This document shows positions 24,208 through 34,059 of a stretch of DNA of 64,000 bases, one piece after another. The position numbers were made by a program, and so were the translations under genes. Each line of letters starts with the position of its first letter. Position 1 is the stretch's first letter. Source of the DNA: Nakamurella aerolata (GTDB lineage: Bacteria > Actinomycetota > Actinomycetes > Mycobacteriales > Nakamurellaceae); contig NZ_JABEND010000002.1 in the NCBI RefSeq assembly GCF_013002705.1, positions 496,001 to 560,000 of the forward strand. The letters are read 5' to 3'. The notes beneath the pieces are model-generated. The model was given only the letters and a program-made list of their open reading frames with translations. It made no database searches and was not told the origin of the DNA.

Positions 24208-27200
24208 TCAGCGCGGGCTGCCGAGCACCTTCAGCTCGGCGGCGTTGGCGAAGCCGCCGACGCCGGCCGTCGCGGTCAACCGCAGATAGCGCGCGCTCCG
24301 GGCGGTGAACGTCGCCGACTTTTCGGCGGCATCGGCGCCCCAGCTGCCCGATGTCACCGGGGTGAAGGTGGTCCCGTCGGTGCTGGCCGAGATGGTGTAG
24401 CCGGTGATGATCCCGTTGCTGCCGCCGGACTGGCGCGGCAGGTAGCGCAGTCCATTCAGGTTGTATGGTGCGCCCAGATCGAGGGTGATCCATTGGGGCA
24501 GTGGCGGTGTGCTCGGCGAATACTGGGTGTGCCAGAAGGTGTCGGGCTTGCCGTCGATGGCCAGCGATGCCACGTTGCCAGGTGCCTGCTGGCTGCTGGC
24601 GGTGGCCGTCATCGCTTCCCGCGGGACCAGGCCGACCGAGACCGACATGCTCGGTGACACCGCCCGGTAGTCGTCGGAACCGATGGAGTACCCGGCCTGG
24701 GCGTGCAGCTGGAAGCTGCCGGGTTCGGTGCCGGCGGGCGGCGTCACCACCCACCGCACGGTCACACTCTGGCCCGGCCGCAGGGTGCCGGGCAGGTTCG
24801 CCGTCGAGGTGCTCCAGCCGGCCGGCGTCACCAGGAACGCCTCGGCGTTGTTCACCGCCACCGACGCGGTGTTGGTGAGGGTGCTGGTGACGGTGATCGG
24901 CCGCCCCGGCCCGGTGGCCGCGGCAGAGGTGGTGAGTGCGGCCAGTTTCGGTGCCGGTTGCGTGTGCCCGGCCAGGTACAGGTCGTCGATGAACAGTTCG
25001 GTGTGCGCCGGTGCCAGCCCGTCGGAGCGCCACTGCAGGCCGGCCAGCGAGTCGGCGTCTTCACTGCGCAGGGTGGTGGCCGGGAACCGCTGCCCGTTGA
25101 TCGTCACCGTCGCCGACGAGGGGCCGGCTTCGACGCCGATCGTGTTCCATTGGCCGAGGTTGGACGCCGCGTCGGTGACCGGGAACGAGCGCACCGGGCC
25201 CAGCGACTTCCAACTGCCGCCGTTGAGCACCTGCAGCGTCGGCGCCGAACTCGGCGCAGCCACCCGGAATTGCCACGGCGCAGTCTGTTTGCCCGCTGAC
25301 GTGCCGACAACCGAGAAGTACACAGGGTTGGCGCCGAACTCGTAGGCCAACTGGAACTCGGCCGACTGGTACGGCGCTTGCGGACTGGCCTTGGTGATGG
25401 TCGCGTCCTGGTCGTAGCGCCGGTCCAGCAACCGCAGTGACCGTTGCGAGTGGGCTCCGCCCGCCTCAACGTCGGTGACGGTGGCGTTGACCCCGCCGGT
25501 GAAACCACGCGGAATGGCGAACGGTGCATCGTTCTCGAAGGTGTCGAGCTGCTGCGCGTACAGCTCAAGCTCGACCACCGGAGTGGTGGCGCCGGCCTTT
25601 CCGGTGACCTTGACGTACTGCGCGGTCACCGGCGTCAGATCGTGGTAGCGCATCGCCCGGTCCTGGGTGCCGCGGATCGTGAGAACCGGTGCACCCCAGG
25701 CTTTCCCGTCGGCGGAGACCTGAACATCGGCGTCCAGCGGTTGCCCGGTGCCGAGCATGATGCCCAGCTTGTCCAGCCGGTACGGGCGGTCCAGCCGCAG
25801 CACCATCGACGGCGCGGCGCCGTCGGCGCGCTGCAGCACGGTGGCGGCCCGCTCGGCCGAGCTGCCGTCGAAGGCGCCCTCGGCCCGCTGTTCCGGGTAG
25901 ATCTTGTTCGGTGCGGCGAAGTCGCCGGTGACGGTCGCCGTCTTGTCCAGCAGCCGGCTCATCACGTCGATCTTGCCGACGCCGGGGGTGACGGCGTCGA
26001 TGTATTTGGCCTGGATGCCGTACTGCTCGTTGTACGACTTGCACCAGTTGTTGGTGATGCAGGTGTCGTAGAACAGCAGCGAGCGGTTCGCGGCCACCAG
26101 AAGGATGGAGGTGTTGCCACCGGAGCCGTAGCTGCGCTGTTGGTTCTGCTCGATCGGGGTGGTGGTGTCGAAGGCGTTGCTGAAGGTCACCTGGTGGTCG
26201 GTCCAGCTACGCCCGGTGCCGTCCTCGGAGACCAGCAACTGGTTGTCAGGACGACCGTACGACAGCAGCAGCATGCCGTTGGGCTGCAGGCTGAAGTTCG
26301 GGTCGATGCCCTTCACAACGGTGCCGCCGGCGGTGGTGAGAGGCGTTGGGGTCGACCAGGTTTGGCCGACGTCGTCCGAATAGGAGACGAGCAGTTCGGT
26401 CGGCGCCACCTGCACCGGCTTGTAGTCGGTCCGCATGATCGCGATCAGCCGGTTGTCGGTGGTCCAGCTGATGCCCGGCTCGACGATGTTCTTGGTCGGT
26501 GTGCCCTTGGCGATGGTGGAGCGGACCGACCAACTGGCCCCGTTGTCCGTCGACTGCAAGATGATCACCCGCGCCGCCGGGTCGCCGGTGACCTGGGTGT
26601 AGGCGGGCATCAGCAGGGTGCCGTCCGGCAGCTGGTATAGCCCGCGCGCGACCCGAAGGCCCCGCTCCATCGGGCCCCAGTTGGTGCCGGCCGGGGGAGC
26701 GACCGGCACCGTTGACCTGGTGAAGGTGCTGCCACCATCGGTGGATCGGTAGCTGACCAGTACCACGTTGCGATGGCTGGCGTCGGTCCACTCCGGGATG
26801 AAGTCGACGGTCAGCAGCGACCCGTCGGCCAGCTTGGCCATGTTCAACGCCATCCAGTCGCTGGGGCCAACGGTGTTCCAGGTCTGGCCGCTGTTGCCGG
26901 AGCGGGCGACGACCGACACGGCATCGGCGCTGGCCAGGTCGGCGTTTGCGCTGAAGCTGACCGCCATTTTCTTGGCGGTGCGGCCGGTCGCGTCGACGGT
27001 GTCCCATTGACTGGCCCGCGGTGCACTGGCTTTGAACCCAGGAGCCGGGTTGTACACGCCCCACGCCGGGCCGAGCTCGATCCCGGCCTTGTCCACCGCG
27101 GTGCCATCCCCGGACGGGGCGGTGCCGGGGGGCAGGTCGGTGTAGTTGCCGGTCGCCAGCGGGGAGACCGCCGATCCGGGGATGACGGCGACCGCGGTGG

Positions 27201-27267
27201 CGCCGGCGCCGATCAGTGCGCCGGCCAGCCAGGCGGACAGTCGTGATCGTCGCGAGTTGCTGCGCAT
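24208..27267 (-). CDS. nanH: Secreted exo-alpha-sialidase with NEW3 and F5/8 type C domains
   Basis: The 1019-aa protein has a signal peptide (MRSNSRRSR then a hydrophobic run to about residue 35) and a six-bladed sialidase propeller. Four Asp-boxes are visible: SGNSGQTW (123-130), STDGGSTF (175-182), STDNGASW (239-246) and SDDVGQTW (297-304). The middle of the protein looks like a lectin/jelly-roll spacer. Next comes a NEW3-like beta domain (about 830-890), then a C-terminal discoidin domain (about 895-1019, SLAIDGKPDTFWHTQYS and ARYLRLTA). It would release terminal sialic acid from glycans, feeding the nanK/nanE pathway 20 kb away. The ATG at 27267 is chosen for the signal peptide and an AGGCAGGA ribosome site. 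Confidence 0.9.
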   Translation of the reverse strand: MRSNSRRSRLSAWLAGALIGAGATAVAVIPGSAVSPLATGNYTDLPPGTAPSGDGTAVDKAGIELGPAWGVYNPAPGFKASAPRASQWDTVDATGRTAKKMAVSFSANADLASADAVSVVARSGNSGQTWNTVGPSDWMALNMAKLADGSLLTVDFIPEWTDASHRNVVLVSYRSTDGGSTFTRSTVPVAPPAGTNWGPMERGLRVARGLYQLPDGTLLMPAYTQVTGDPAARVIILQSTDNGASWSVRSTIAKGTPTKNIVEPGISWTTDNRLIAIMRTDYKPVQVAPTELLVSYSDDVGQTWSTPTPLTTAGGTVVKGIDPNFSLQPNGMLLLSYGRPDNQLLVSEDGTGRSWTDHQVTFSNAFDTTTPIEQNQQRSYGSGGNTSILLVAANRSLLFYDTCITNNWCKSYNEQYGIQAKYIDAVTPGVGKIDVMSRLLDKTATVTGDFAAPNKIYPEQRAEGAFDGSSAERAATVLQRADGAAPSMVLRLDRPYRLDKLGIMLGTGQPLDADVQVSADGKAWGAPVLTIRGTQDRAMRYHDLTPVTAQYVKVTGKAGATTPVVELELYAQQLDTFENDAPFAIPRGFTGGVNATVTDVEAGGAHSQRSLRLLDRRYDQDATITKASPQAPYQSAEFQLAYEFGANPVYFSVVGTSAGKQTAPWQFRVAAPSSAPTLQVLNGGSWKSLGPVRSFPVTDAASNLGQWNTIGVEAGPSSATVTINGQRFPATTLRSEDADSLAGLQWRSDGLAPAHTELFIDDLYLAGHTQPAPKLAALTTSAAATGPGRPITVTSTLTNTASVAVNNAEAFLVTPAGWSTSTANLPGTLRPGQSVTVRWVVTPPAGTEPGSFQLHAQAGYSIGSDDYRAVSPSMSVSVGLVPREAMTATASSQQAPGNVASLAIDGKPDTFWHTQYSPSTPPLPQWITLDLGAPYNLNGLRYLPRQSGGSNGIITGYTISASTDGTTFTPVTSGSWGADAAEKSATFTARSARYLRLTATAGVGGFANAAELKVLGSPR

Positions 27268-27720
27268 GGTTCCTGCCTTTGCTGTGTCCGAGCCGGCGTC
27301 GGCAGCCGGTGGCCGGCCACCGAGACGTCGCTGTCCGGAAGTCGGTGAGCGGAGTTCGGGGGAGTGGAGCAGGCTCGGCACGTCCGTTGTGGGCGGTTCT
27401 GTGCGAGTTCGTGGAATTCTGTTTCAGATGATGGCACTGAGCCGTGATGCTGGCAACAACGGCGAGCGAAAATGCCACCTTCGGGTGGTGGACGCTGCGC
27501 TCGGCCGATTCCCGGCACTCGTGGCCGGGTTCGAACCGATGTCGCGGGAATCGTTGGGTCGCAACGGATGCGGTGGTTGCAGGCTCCAACGAGCGGCGAT
27601 ACCCGCCGCGTGCAAGAGTGAGCCCATGATGGTCGGGTCTGCGCGGCTGGTCGGTTTTGCGCGGCTGGTCGGTTCTGCGCGGCACCGTCGCGCTGTCGGT
27701 GGCTGCCCGGTGACCGTGGC
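27268..27720. other. Divergent intergenic region, sialidase/esterase
   Basis: No gene was seen in these 453 bp. A direct repeat GCGCGGCTGGTCGGTT occurs at about 27645 and 27660 near the esterase end. The sequence around 27410-27450 is the most AT-rich part and may hold the sialidase promoter. The GGACGTCC-centred operator found before nanK was looked for and is not present. Confidence 0.4.
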
Positions 27721-28536
27721 GTGACTGCTCACCATGGCTGGTACAGCTACGACCCGTCGACGGATTCCGCTGAGCCGGTGCCTCCCGATGGGAGCGTGCT
27801 GCGCGGTTTGCCGGCGTCCGACCCGGGAGCGCCCGCGGTACTGGTGCTGCCCGGCGGCGGGTACCAGCTGCATGCCGACCACGAAGCCGAGCCGGTCGCG
27901 GAGTGGTTTCACCAGCGTGGGTTTGCGGCGTTCGTGCTGCGGTACCGCGTGGCGCCGCATCGGTTTCCGGCCGGTCTGCTGGACGCATGGCGCACGCTGC
28001 GCTGGCTCCGACGGCACGCCGGCCAGCTCGGGTTCCGGCCGGATCGCGTTGTGGTACTGGGATTCTCGGCGGGCGGGCATGTCGCCGCGCTGCTTGCGGT
28101 CGGGTTCGACCCTGAGGCGGCCGTGGCCGAATCCGCCTCACTCGGCGGCACAACGGACGATCGTCCTGACGGGTGCGTCCTGGGTTACCCGGCCACCAGA
28201 GTGTCGGACCCGGTGACAGCAGAACTATTGGGCGACAACCTGTTCGGCGAGCCGCGATCGGCGAAGCTGCGGAAGCTGGATGTGGCCGACCTGGTGGACG
28301 CGGCCACCCCGCCGACCTTCATCTGGCACACGGCCCCGGACCGGGTGGTGCCCGCTGCCCAATCGCTGGACTACACCAACGCCTTGGTCAGGGCCGGTGT
28401 GCCCGTCGAGCTGCACCTGTTTGACGACGGGCCGCACGGAATCGGCCTGGCCGCGGCGCAGCCAGGGGCGCGGCAGTGGCCGGCTCTTGTGGACAGCTGG
28501 CTCGACGTGCACGGATTCGTGCCGGCGTCGCACTGA
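27721..28536 (+). CDS. Alpha/beta-hydrolase esterase (acetyl-esterase type)
   Basis: The 271-aa protein has the oxyanion segment VLVLPGGGYQLHA (near residue 44) and the nucleophile elbow VVLGFSAGGHVAALL (Ser116). Asp and His candidates lie in HTAPDRVVP and DDGPHGIGL. This is the pattern of small carbohydrate and acetyl-xylan esterases. No signal peptide is visible, so it acts in the cytoplasm. It diverges from the sialidase gene, which makes a sialic-acid O-acetyl esterase role conceivable but unproven. The GTG start at 27721 has no clear ribosome site and may be leaderless. Confidence 0.78.
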   Translation: MTAHHGWYSYDPSTDSAEPVPPDGSVLRGLPASDPGAPAVLVLPGGGYQLHADHEAEPVAEWFHQRGFAAFVLRYRVAPHRFPAGLLDAWRTLRWLRRHAGQLGFRPDRVVVLGFSAGGHVAALLAVGFDPEAAVAESASLGGTTDDRPDGCVLGYPATRVSDPVTAELLGDNLFGEPRSAKLRKLDVADLVDAATPPTFIWHTAPDRVVPAAQSLDYTNALVRAGVPVELHLFDDGPHGIGLAAAQPGARQWPALVDSWLDVHGFVPASH

Positions 28537-28713
28537 TGCCGCGTCTGCTTGAAGCCGCGTCTGCTGCTACGGCACCGCCCGCACTGAGCCATATGCACCC
28601 GGCCGCCAGGCGGTCGGCCGGTGCCCTGGTGGGGTGCCACGCCTGGCGCGCCAGGCACCCAACCGGACGCCGGCCGACCCTGACCCCGGTACCCGCGGGA
28701 CGTCGAGCGCCGG

Positions 28714-30993
28714 TCAGCCCCGCTGCCACATCCGGTGCTGGGCAAGGAGTTCGGTGAGTTCGTCCACCACCGCGCTGGCGGAGCCGGTGGCGACTCCCGG
28801 AGCACCGAGATCCACCACGTCGGCGATGCCGGAGTCGTCCAGCCCGTCGAGCACACCGATCGGCTTGGCCTGCCGGAACAGTTCACCGAACAGCTTGACC
28901 ACCCGTGGATCCAGCTGCCCGGCCGGCTGATGGCCGGCCTTGCTGTCGCGCGCGGGGAAGGCGTCGTCCGCCGGCGCCGCCAGCCCGGCCAGGACCGCGG
29001 CGTCCAACTCCACCGACGCCGCCGTGAGATAGCTGCGCTGGATGGCTTGCTTGCCGAATGTGCCGCCGGTCGGCGCGATCAGCAGCGGCAGCATGCCGGC
29101 GGACCGCACCGCGTCGGCCACCGCAGCCGCCACCGTGGGATCGGTGTCGGCGCCGACCACAACGCCGACCCTGCGCCCGGCCACCGGCCACCGCCCGCCC
29201 AGCTGACTCAGCGCCGGGCTGGGCTCGGGAGTGGTGAGCTTCTCCGTCGGTTTCGGAGCCGGCAGGCCCAGACCTGCGGCCACCTGCTGGCACAGCTCGG
29301 CGTCGATGTTCGCCAGGCAGCCGAGTTGGCGCAGTTTGATGTTCTCCTCGTAGCACTTGGCCAGCTCGAAGGTGTAGGCAGCGATCACGTGCTGCTTCTC
29401 CACCTCGCCCAACGATGCGTAGAACAACCGGCATTGGGTGTAGTGGTCTTCGAACGACTCCGACAGCTCGCGCACCTTGGCGCCGTGCACCTCGGTGGGG
29501 ATGTCGATGAAGGCGCCCTCCGCGGTGCTGGCGGTGAACGGACAGCCGCCGTCGAGCGAGTTCGGCCGGTACGCGGCGACCCCACCGGGAACCGCGTCCT
29601 GGTGGCTGCCGTCCCGCAACAGATCGTTGACCGCGGCATGCGGCCGGTTGATCGGCAGCTGGCTGAAGTTCGGGCCGCCGAGCCGGCTGAGCTGGGTGTC
29701 GATGTAGGAGAACAACCGCGCCTGCAACAGCGGATCGTTGGTGACGTCGATACCGGGCACCAGGTGACCGGGGTTGAACATCACCTGCTCGGTCTCGGCA
29801 AAGTAGTTGATGGGATTGCGATTCAGCGTCATCGTGCCGATGATCTGCACCTCGGCCAGTTCCTCGGGGACGAGCTTGGTGGGGTCCAGCAGGTCGATCC
29901 CGGAGAAGGTCTGCTCGTCGTTGTCCGGCATCACCTGCACCCCGAGGTCCCAGACCGGGTAGACGCCGGCCTCGATGGCGTCGGCTAGATCCCGCCGATG
30001 GAAGTCCGGGTCGAGGCCCTGGGTCAGCTGCGCTTCTTCCCAGGTCTGCGAGTGCACACCCTGCCGTGGCTTCCAGTGGAACTTGACAAGGCAGGTCTCG
30101 CCGGCGTCGTTGATCATCCGGAAGGTGTGCAGCCCAAAACCTTCCATGGTGCGGAAGGACGCCGGCAGGGCCCGGTCCGACATGTTCCACAGAGTGTGGT
30201 GCTGGGCCTCGGTGTGCAGCGAGACGAAGTCCCAGAAGGTGTCGTGGGCGCTCTGCGCCTGCGGAATCTCGCGGTCCGGCTGCGGTTTGCCGGCATGGAT
30301 CAGATCGGGGAACTTGATGCCGTCCTGGATGAAGAACACCGGGATGTTGTTGCCGACGAGGTCGTAGATGCCCTCGTCGGTGTAGAACTTGGTGGCGAAT
30401 CCGCGGGTGTCGCGCACCGTGTCGGCCGAGCCCCGGCTGCCCAGAACGGTGGAGAAGCGGACGAACACCGGTGTCTCGACGCCCTTGGCCAGAAAGCCCG
30501 CCTTGCTGATGCCGGCGGCCGCGCCGTTGGCGACGAAGGTGCCGTGCGCCGCGGCGCCGCGGGCGTGCACCACCCGTTCCGGGATGCGCTCGTGGTCGAA
30601 GTGGGTGATCTTCTCGCGCAGATGATGGTCCTGCAGCAGTACCGGCCCGCGCGGGCCGGCCTTGAGCGAATGGTCGGTGTCGCCCAGCCGCACCCCGGTC
30701 GAAGTGGTCAGATACCTGCCCTGCTGGGCATTGGTCTCCGGGGGTGCGTTGTAGTCGGCCCCGGTGGGCGAGACGTTCGCCGGACCCTGCTGGTCGGCCT
30801 TGGGCGGCAACGGATCGCGGGCCTTGGTCGGCTCCGCCAGGCTGGGCGGCTCGCTCGCCGGTACGCCGGGGACGACGGCATCGCCGGTCTTGCGCCTACC
30901 GGCGCTGTCGCCGCCGGTCCGACGGGGTTCGCTCGACCTACTGTTGGATGCTGAGTTCTCGGTTGAGTTCTTGGCTGGCTTCTTGGTTGGCAA
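28714..30993 (-). CDS. katE: Large-subunit catalase (HPII/KatE type)
   Basis: The 759-aa product is of clade II size. A basic, disordered N-terminus precedes the core, with catalytic His in ERVVHARGAAAHG, Asn in LVGNNIPVFFIQD and the haem-ligand Tyr in RLFSYIDTQLSRLG. The last 150 residues form the class I glutaminase-like flavodoxin-fold domain typical of large catalases (RRVGVVVGADTD). It degrades hydrogen peroxide in the cytoplasm. A TTG at 30993 is preferred because GGAGAGG lies just upstream; an in-frame GTG at 31050 has no such site. It stands where the elongation-factor genes often precede the S10 operon in other actinobacteria. Confidence 0.92.
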   Translation of the reverse strand: MPTKKPAKNSTENSASNSRSSEPRRTGGDSAGRRKTGDAVVPGVPASEPPSLAEPTKARDPLPPKADQQGPANVSPTGADYNAPPETNAQQGRYLTTSTGVRLGDTDHSLKAGPRGPVLLQDHHLREKITHFDHERIPERVVHARGAAAHGTFVANGAAAGISKAGFLAKGVETPVFVRFSTVLGSRGSADTVRDTRGFATKFYTDEGIYDLVGNNIPVFFIQDGIKFPDLIHAGKPQPDREIPQAQSAHDTFWDFVSLHTEAQHHTLWNMSDRALPASFRTMEGFGLHTFRMINDAGETCLVKFHWKPRQGVHSQTWEEAQLTQGLDPDFHRRDLADAIEAGVYPVWDLGVQVMPDNDEQTFSGIDLLDPTKLVPEELAEVQIIGTMTLNRNPINYFAETEQVMFNPGHLVPGIDVTNDPLLQARLFSYIDTQLSRLGGPNFSQLPINRPHAAVNDLLRDGSHQDAVPGGVAAYRPNSLDGGCPFTASTAEGAFIDIPTEVHGAKVRELSESFEDHYTQCRLFYASLGEVEKQHVIAAYTFELAKCYEENIKLRQLGCLANIDAELCQQVAAGLGLPAPKPTEKLTTPEPSPALSQLGGRWPVAGRRVGVVVGADTDPTVAAAVADAVRSAGMLPLLIAPTGGTFGKQAIQRSYLTAASVELDAAVLAGLAAPADDAFPARDSKAGHQPAGQLDPRVVKLFGELFRQAKPIGVLDGLDDSGIADVVDLGAPGVATGSASAVVDELTELLAQHRMWQRG

Positions 30994-31464
30994 TGACCTC
31001 TCCTCTCGCGGGGTGACCGATGACGAACGCTCGGCGGGACAGCCCCTCACGGTTTCGTTACCCCGGTTGCCGCCCCCGAAACCTCATGAGGCTTCGGTGG
31101 TCGGTGTCCGAGAACCGTTATGCGGCAAAGGAAACCGATGCCCAGTACTCCCCAGATGCCCACGAAGCCAGGAATGGCCGGGAATGGCCGGGAATGGCCG
31201 GGAATGGCCAGGAATCCGTAGAACGCGCAGAATGCGCGGGCCGCGTAGAGCGGCAGCCGAGGCGTGCGATGCAACGAGCGACGCAACGGCGCGACGCAAC
31301 GAAGCGACGCGACGACCGCGTGCCATCCAACGGCTGCGCGCGGTGCGGCCGGCGCCTCAGCAAGCTGACCGTGCCGGTGACGCAGGTGCCGGTGATGCAG
31401 GTGCCGGTGACGGAGATCTGAGCCACACGCGGGGACGTCCAGCGTGCTCGCGACGTCCGGCGAT
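30994..31464. other. Intergenic region with short tandem repeats between katE and the S10 promoter
   Basis: No convincing gene was found. The minus strand has an open stretch reading like a small membrane peptide (FVGIWGVLGIGFLCRITVLG, about 31115-31175), interrupted by the 10-bp repeat at 31171. It may be a decayed small ORF. A 15-bp unit GTGCCGGTGACGCAG occurs three times (31371-31415). Confidence 0.35.
31171..31210. repeat. Four 10-bp tandem repeats (GGAATGGCCG)
   Basis: Three identical copies and a fourth with one change follow one another directly. The period of 10 would place each unit on the same face of the helix. The simplest explanation is slippage. Confidence 0.85.
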
Positions 31465-31960
31465 TTGAACCGGCCCGCCATGGTGGGGCATACTCGTTGA
31501 GTTGCCCTTCCGGGGTGCTGCTTTCGTGCGGCCTGCGGCAGGGGAACAACCAGCAGTTCGGTGCTCCTCGCGAGCACAGCTGGTTCACGCCAGGACAGCG
31601 TTGCAGATGTTGCCCGGCGGCCCCGTCACCGACGTCCGGAGAATCCTCCAGCGGCACACGGTAGGGGCACGCCTGTGTGCATCATCCGCGACACGCCCGG
31701 CCGCGTGGACCGGTGAACCTGCACTGATGAACAGCGGCAGCGGCCCTCGCGGCGCGCACCACCGGGCTTGCCCGGGCAGTCGGCTTGCTCGCCGGCCGCG
31801 GTGCGCCGGAGCGGACCACTGGACTGGAGGCGGCAGCCTCGCGCTGGCATCGGCGCGGGTGCAGTGCAGGCAGACCAGTCAAGACCCAGTAGTCAAGACC
31901 CAGTGCAGCAACGCGTTCGACCGCCCGGTCGAGCGCCGGCTTGAGAAGAAGGACGGCAAC
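31465..31960 (+). promoter_or_regulatory. Putative promoter and long leader of the S10 operon
   Basis: TTGAAC at 31465-31470 and CATACT at 31489-31494 are separated by 18 bp, a plausible housekeeping promoter. It would give a leader of roughly 460 nt before the rpsJ GTG. Within it, GCACAC (31654-31659) can pair with GTGTGC (31675-31680), close to a CGACACGCCCGGCCGCG segment. Long leaders on S10 operons are known sites of feedback control by L4 in other bacteria; whether that applies here is open. Confidence 0.4.
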
Positions 31961-32266
31961 GTGGCGGGACAGAAGATCCGCATCAGGCTCAAGGCCTACG
32001 ACCACGAAGCGATCGACGCCTCGGCGAAGAAGATCGTCGAGACGGTGACCCGTACCGGTGCCAGGGTCGTCGGCCCGGTGCCGCTGCCCACCGAGAAGAA
32101 CGTTTACTGCGTCATCCGCTCGCCGCACAAGTACAAGGACTCGCGCGAGCACTTCGAGATGCGCACGCACAAGCGGCTGATCGACATCCTCGACCCGACG
32201 CCCAAGACGGTTGACGCGCTGATGCGCATCGATCTGCCGGCGTCGGTGGACGTCAACATCCAGTAA
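31961..32266 (+). CDS. rpsJ: 30S ribosomal protein S10
   Basis: A 101-aa S10 of normal length, [25 protein letters not shown] through [19 protein letters not shown]. It is part of the 30S head and, with NusB, of antitermination complexes. The GTG at 31961 is chosen because homology begins at residue 2 and GAAGAAGG lies upstream; the frame stays open another 450 bp upstream without homology. It is the first gene of the S10 operon. No tuf or fusA gene precedes it in this window. Confidence 0.97.
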   Translation: MAGQKIRIRLKAYDHEAIDASAKKIVETVTRTGARVVGPVPLPTEKNVYCVIRSPHKYKDSREHFEMRTHKRLIDILDPTPKTVDALMRIDLPASVDVNIQ

Positions 32267-32310
32267 TTCGAGTCCACCGCCATCAGTCGGCAGGAGATGG
32301 GTTTTCAGAC

Positions 32311-33000
32311 ATGGCAAACACGCTGAAGGGCATCCTCGGGCACAAGCTCGGGATGACGCAGGTTTTCGACGACACCAACCGGGTCGTCCCGGTGACCGTC
32401 GTCGCCGCCGGACCGGTGGTGGTGACCGCCGTCCGCACCGCAGACAAGGACGGCTACAACGGGGTCCAGTTCGCGTTCGGCGCGATCGACCCGCGCAAGG
32501 TGAACAAGCCGCAGGCCGGCCACTTCGCCAAGGCCGGGGTCACCCCGCGCCGGCACCTGGCCGAGCTGCGCACCGAAGACGTCTCCGGCTACCAGGTGGG
32601 CCAGGAGCTCACCGCCGAGCAGGTCTTCGCCTCGGGTGACGTCATCGACGTCACCGGCACCTCCAAGGGCAAGGGCACCGCCGGTGTCATGAAGCGCCAC
32701 GGGTTCGCCGGTCTTTCCGGTGGCCACGGCGTGCACCGCAAGCACCGCGCTCCCGGCTCCATCGGTGGCTGCGCCACCCCCGGCCGGGTGTTCAAGGGCC
32801 TGCGGATGGCCGGTCGCGCCGGCCAGGAGACCGTCACCACCCAGAACCTGACCGTCCACGCAGTGGATGCCGACAAGGGTCTGGTGCTGATCAAGGGCGC
32901 CATCCCCGGCCCCAAGGGCGGCCTGCTGATGATCAAGACCGCAGTGAAGTCGCCGGCAGCGGGGGTTCCCGCCGCAGCGCAATCCTCGGACGCGAAGTAA
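32311..33000 (+). CDS. rplC: 50S ribosomal protein L3
   Basis: A 229-aa L3 with the actinobacterial start [16 protein letters not shown] and the conserved [20 protein letters not shown] and [14 protein letters not shown] loops that reach the peptidyl-transferase region. It is one of the two proteins that start 50S assembly. It sits 44 bp after rpsJ, with GGAG upstream of the ATG. The C-terminal 15 residues ([16 protein letters not shown]) are an Ala/Ser-rich tail. Confidence 0.97.
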   Translation: MANTLKGILGHKLGMTQVFDDTNRVVPVTVVAAGPVVVTAVRTADKDGYNGVQFAFGAIDPRKVNKPQAGHFAKAGVTPRRHLAELRTEDVSGYQVGQELTAEQVFASGDVIDVTGTSKGKGTAGVMKRHGFAGLSGGHGVHRKHRAPGSIGGCATPGRVFKGLRMAGRAGQETVTTQNLTVHAVDADKGLVLIKGAIPGPKGGLLMIKTAVKSPAAGVPAAAQSSDAK

Positions 33001-33012
33001 GGACACGGCCCG

Positions 33013-34059
33013 ATGAGCACCGTTACCGTTACGAATCCGGCCGGCAAGGCCGACGGCAGCGTTGAGCTGCCCGCTGAGATCTTCGACGTCCAGTCGAACA
33101 TCCCGCTGATGCACCAGGTGGTGGTGGCCCAGCTGGCCGCCGCCCGTCAGGGCACGCACTCGGCCAAGACCCGCGGCGAGGTCCGCGGCGGCGGCGCCAA
33201 GCCGTACCGCCAGAAGGGCACCGGCCGGGCCCGCCAGGGTTCCACCAGGGCCCCGCAGTTCGTCGGCGGCGGCACCGTGCACGGACCCATCCCGCACGGC
33301 TACAGCCAGCGCACCCCGAAGAAGATGAAGGCGGCCGCGCTGCGCGGTGCCCTCTCCGACCGGGCCCGCGGCGGCCGGGTGCACGTGCTGAGCGCACTGG
33401 TCGATGGCGACGCCCCGTCCACCAAGGCCGCGCTTGCCACCCTCGGCGCTGTCGAGGCACTGGCCGCCAGCAAGAACATCCTTGTGGTTGTCGAGCGCAC
33501 CGACGAGGCCGGCTGGAAGTCGCTGCGCAACGCGGCCACCGTTCAGCTGATCTCCGCCGATCAGCTCAACACCTACGACGTGCTGTGCGCCGACGACGTG
33601 GTCTTCACCAAGGCCGCGCTCGAGGAGTTCCTGTCGTTCGCCAAGCCCGGCAAGGCTGCTGCCGTTGACGGCGCCGTCGAATCTTCGGGGGCGGCCGAGT
33701 CGGCGAGCGGCAAGGGCGGCGCCACTGCCGCCCCGCGTGGACTGGTGGACACCGCCAAGGCTCCCGCCGAGTCTGCCGACACTGCCGAGGCCGGGTCGGG
33801 TACCGACTCCGACAAGGGCGCGGACACCGGCGCTGCCAAGGACTTTGGCCCGGACAGCCACGCCCCGCTGGCCGACGGCAGCGAGCCGGAAGGGTTCCCG
33901 ATCAAGGGCAACGCCGACTCGATGCTGTACCACGTGCCGGGCAGCCGGTTCTACAACTCCACCGTTGCAGAGGTCTGGTTCCGTAGCCCGGAAGCCGCCG
34001 AGGCCGCTGGTTTCCTGCTGCCGCCGAGCCAGCGCAAGAAAGATGAGGAGAGCAAATGA
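33013..34059 (+). CDS. rplD: 50S ribosomal protein L4 with extra C-terminal domain
   Basis: Residues 1-211 are ordinary L4, including the extended loop [26 protein letters not shown] that lines the exit tunnel. L4 normally ends there (about 205-220 aa), but this protein is 348 aa. Residues 212-293 are an acidic Ala/Ser/Asp-rich linker. Residues 294-336 form a compact motif, [21 protein letters not shown] then [17 protein letters not shown]. This matches the small G-IKGN...YHxPGS...WF...A-AGF module seen at the end of various actinobacterial proteins (I recall it as the sunset domain). The stop overlaps rplW by 4 bp, so the extension is translated just before L23. Confidence 0.93.
   Translation: MSTVTVTNPAGKADGSVELPAEIFDVQSNIPLMHQVVVAQLAAARQGTHSAKTRGEVRGGGAKPYRQKGTGRARQGSTRAPQFVGGGTVHGPIPHGYSQRTPKKMKAAALRGALSDRARGGRVHVLSALVDGDAPSTKAALATLGAVEALAASKNILVVVERTDEAGWKSLRNAATVQLISADQLNTYDVLCADDVVFTKAALEEFLSFAKPGKAAAVDGAVESSGAAESASGKGGATAAPRGLVDTAKAPAESADTAEAGSGTDSDKGADTGAAKDFGPDSHAPLADGSEPEGFPIKGNADSMLYHVPGSRFYNSTVAEVWFRSPEAAEAAGFLLPPSQRKKDEESK

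Noticed and set aside
27515-27560. tRNA-like GGTTCGAACC segment
   Set aside because: The T-loop-like heptamer is there, but the flanking bases do not pair and no acceptor or anticodon stem can be built.
27268-27720. Second NanR operator at the sialidase promoter
   Set aside because: No GGACGTCC core or related dyad occurs in this gap, so coregulation with nanK-nanE by the same regulator is not supported by sequence.
31115-31660. Small membrane protein gene on the minus strand
   Set aside because: The open frames are interrupted by or built from the 10-bp repeats and have Arg-rich, shadow-like composition elsewhere. At most this is a remnant.
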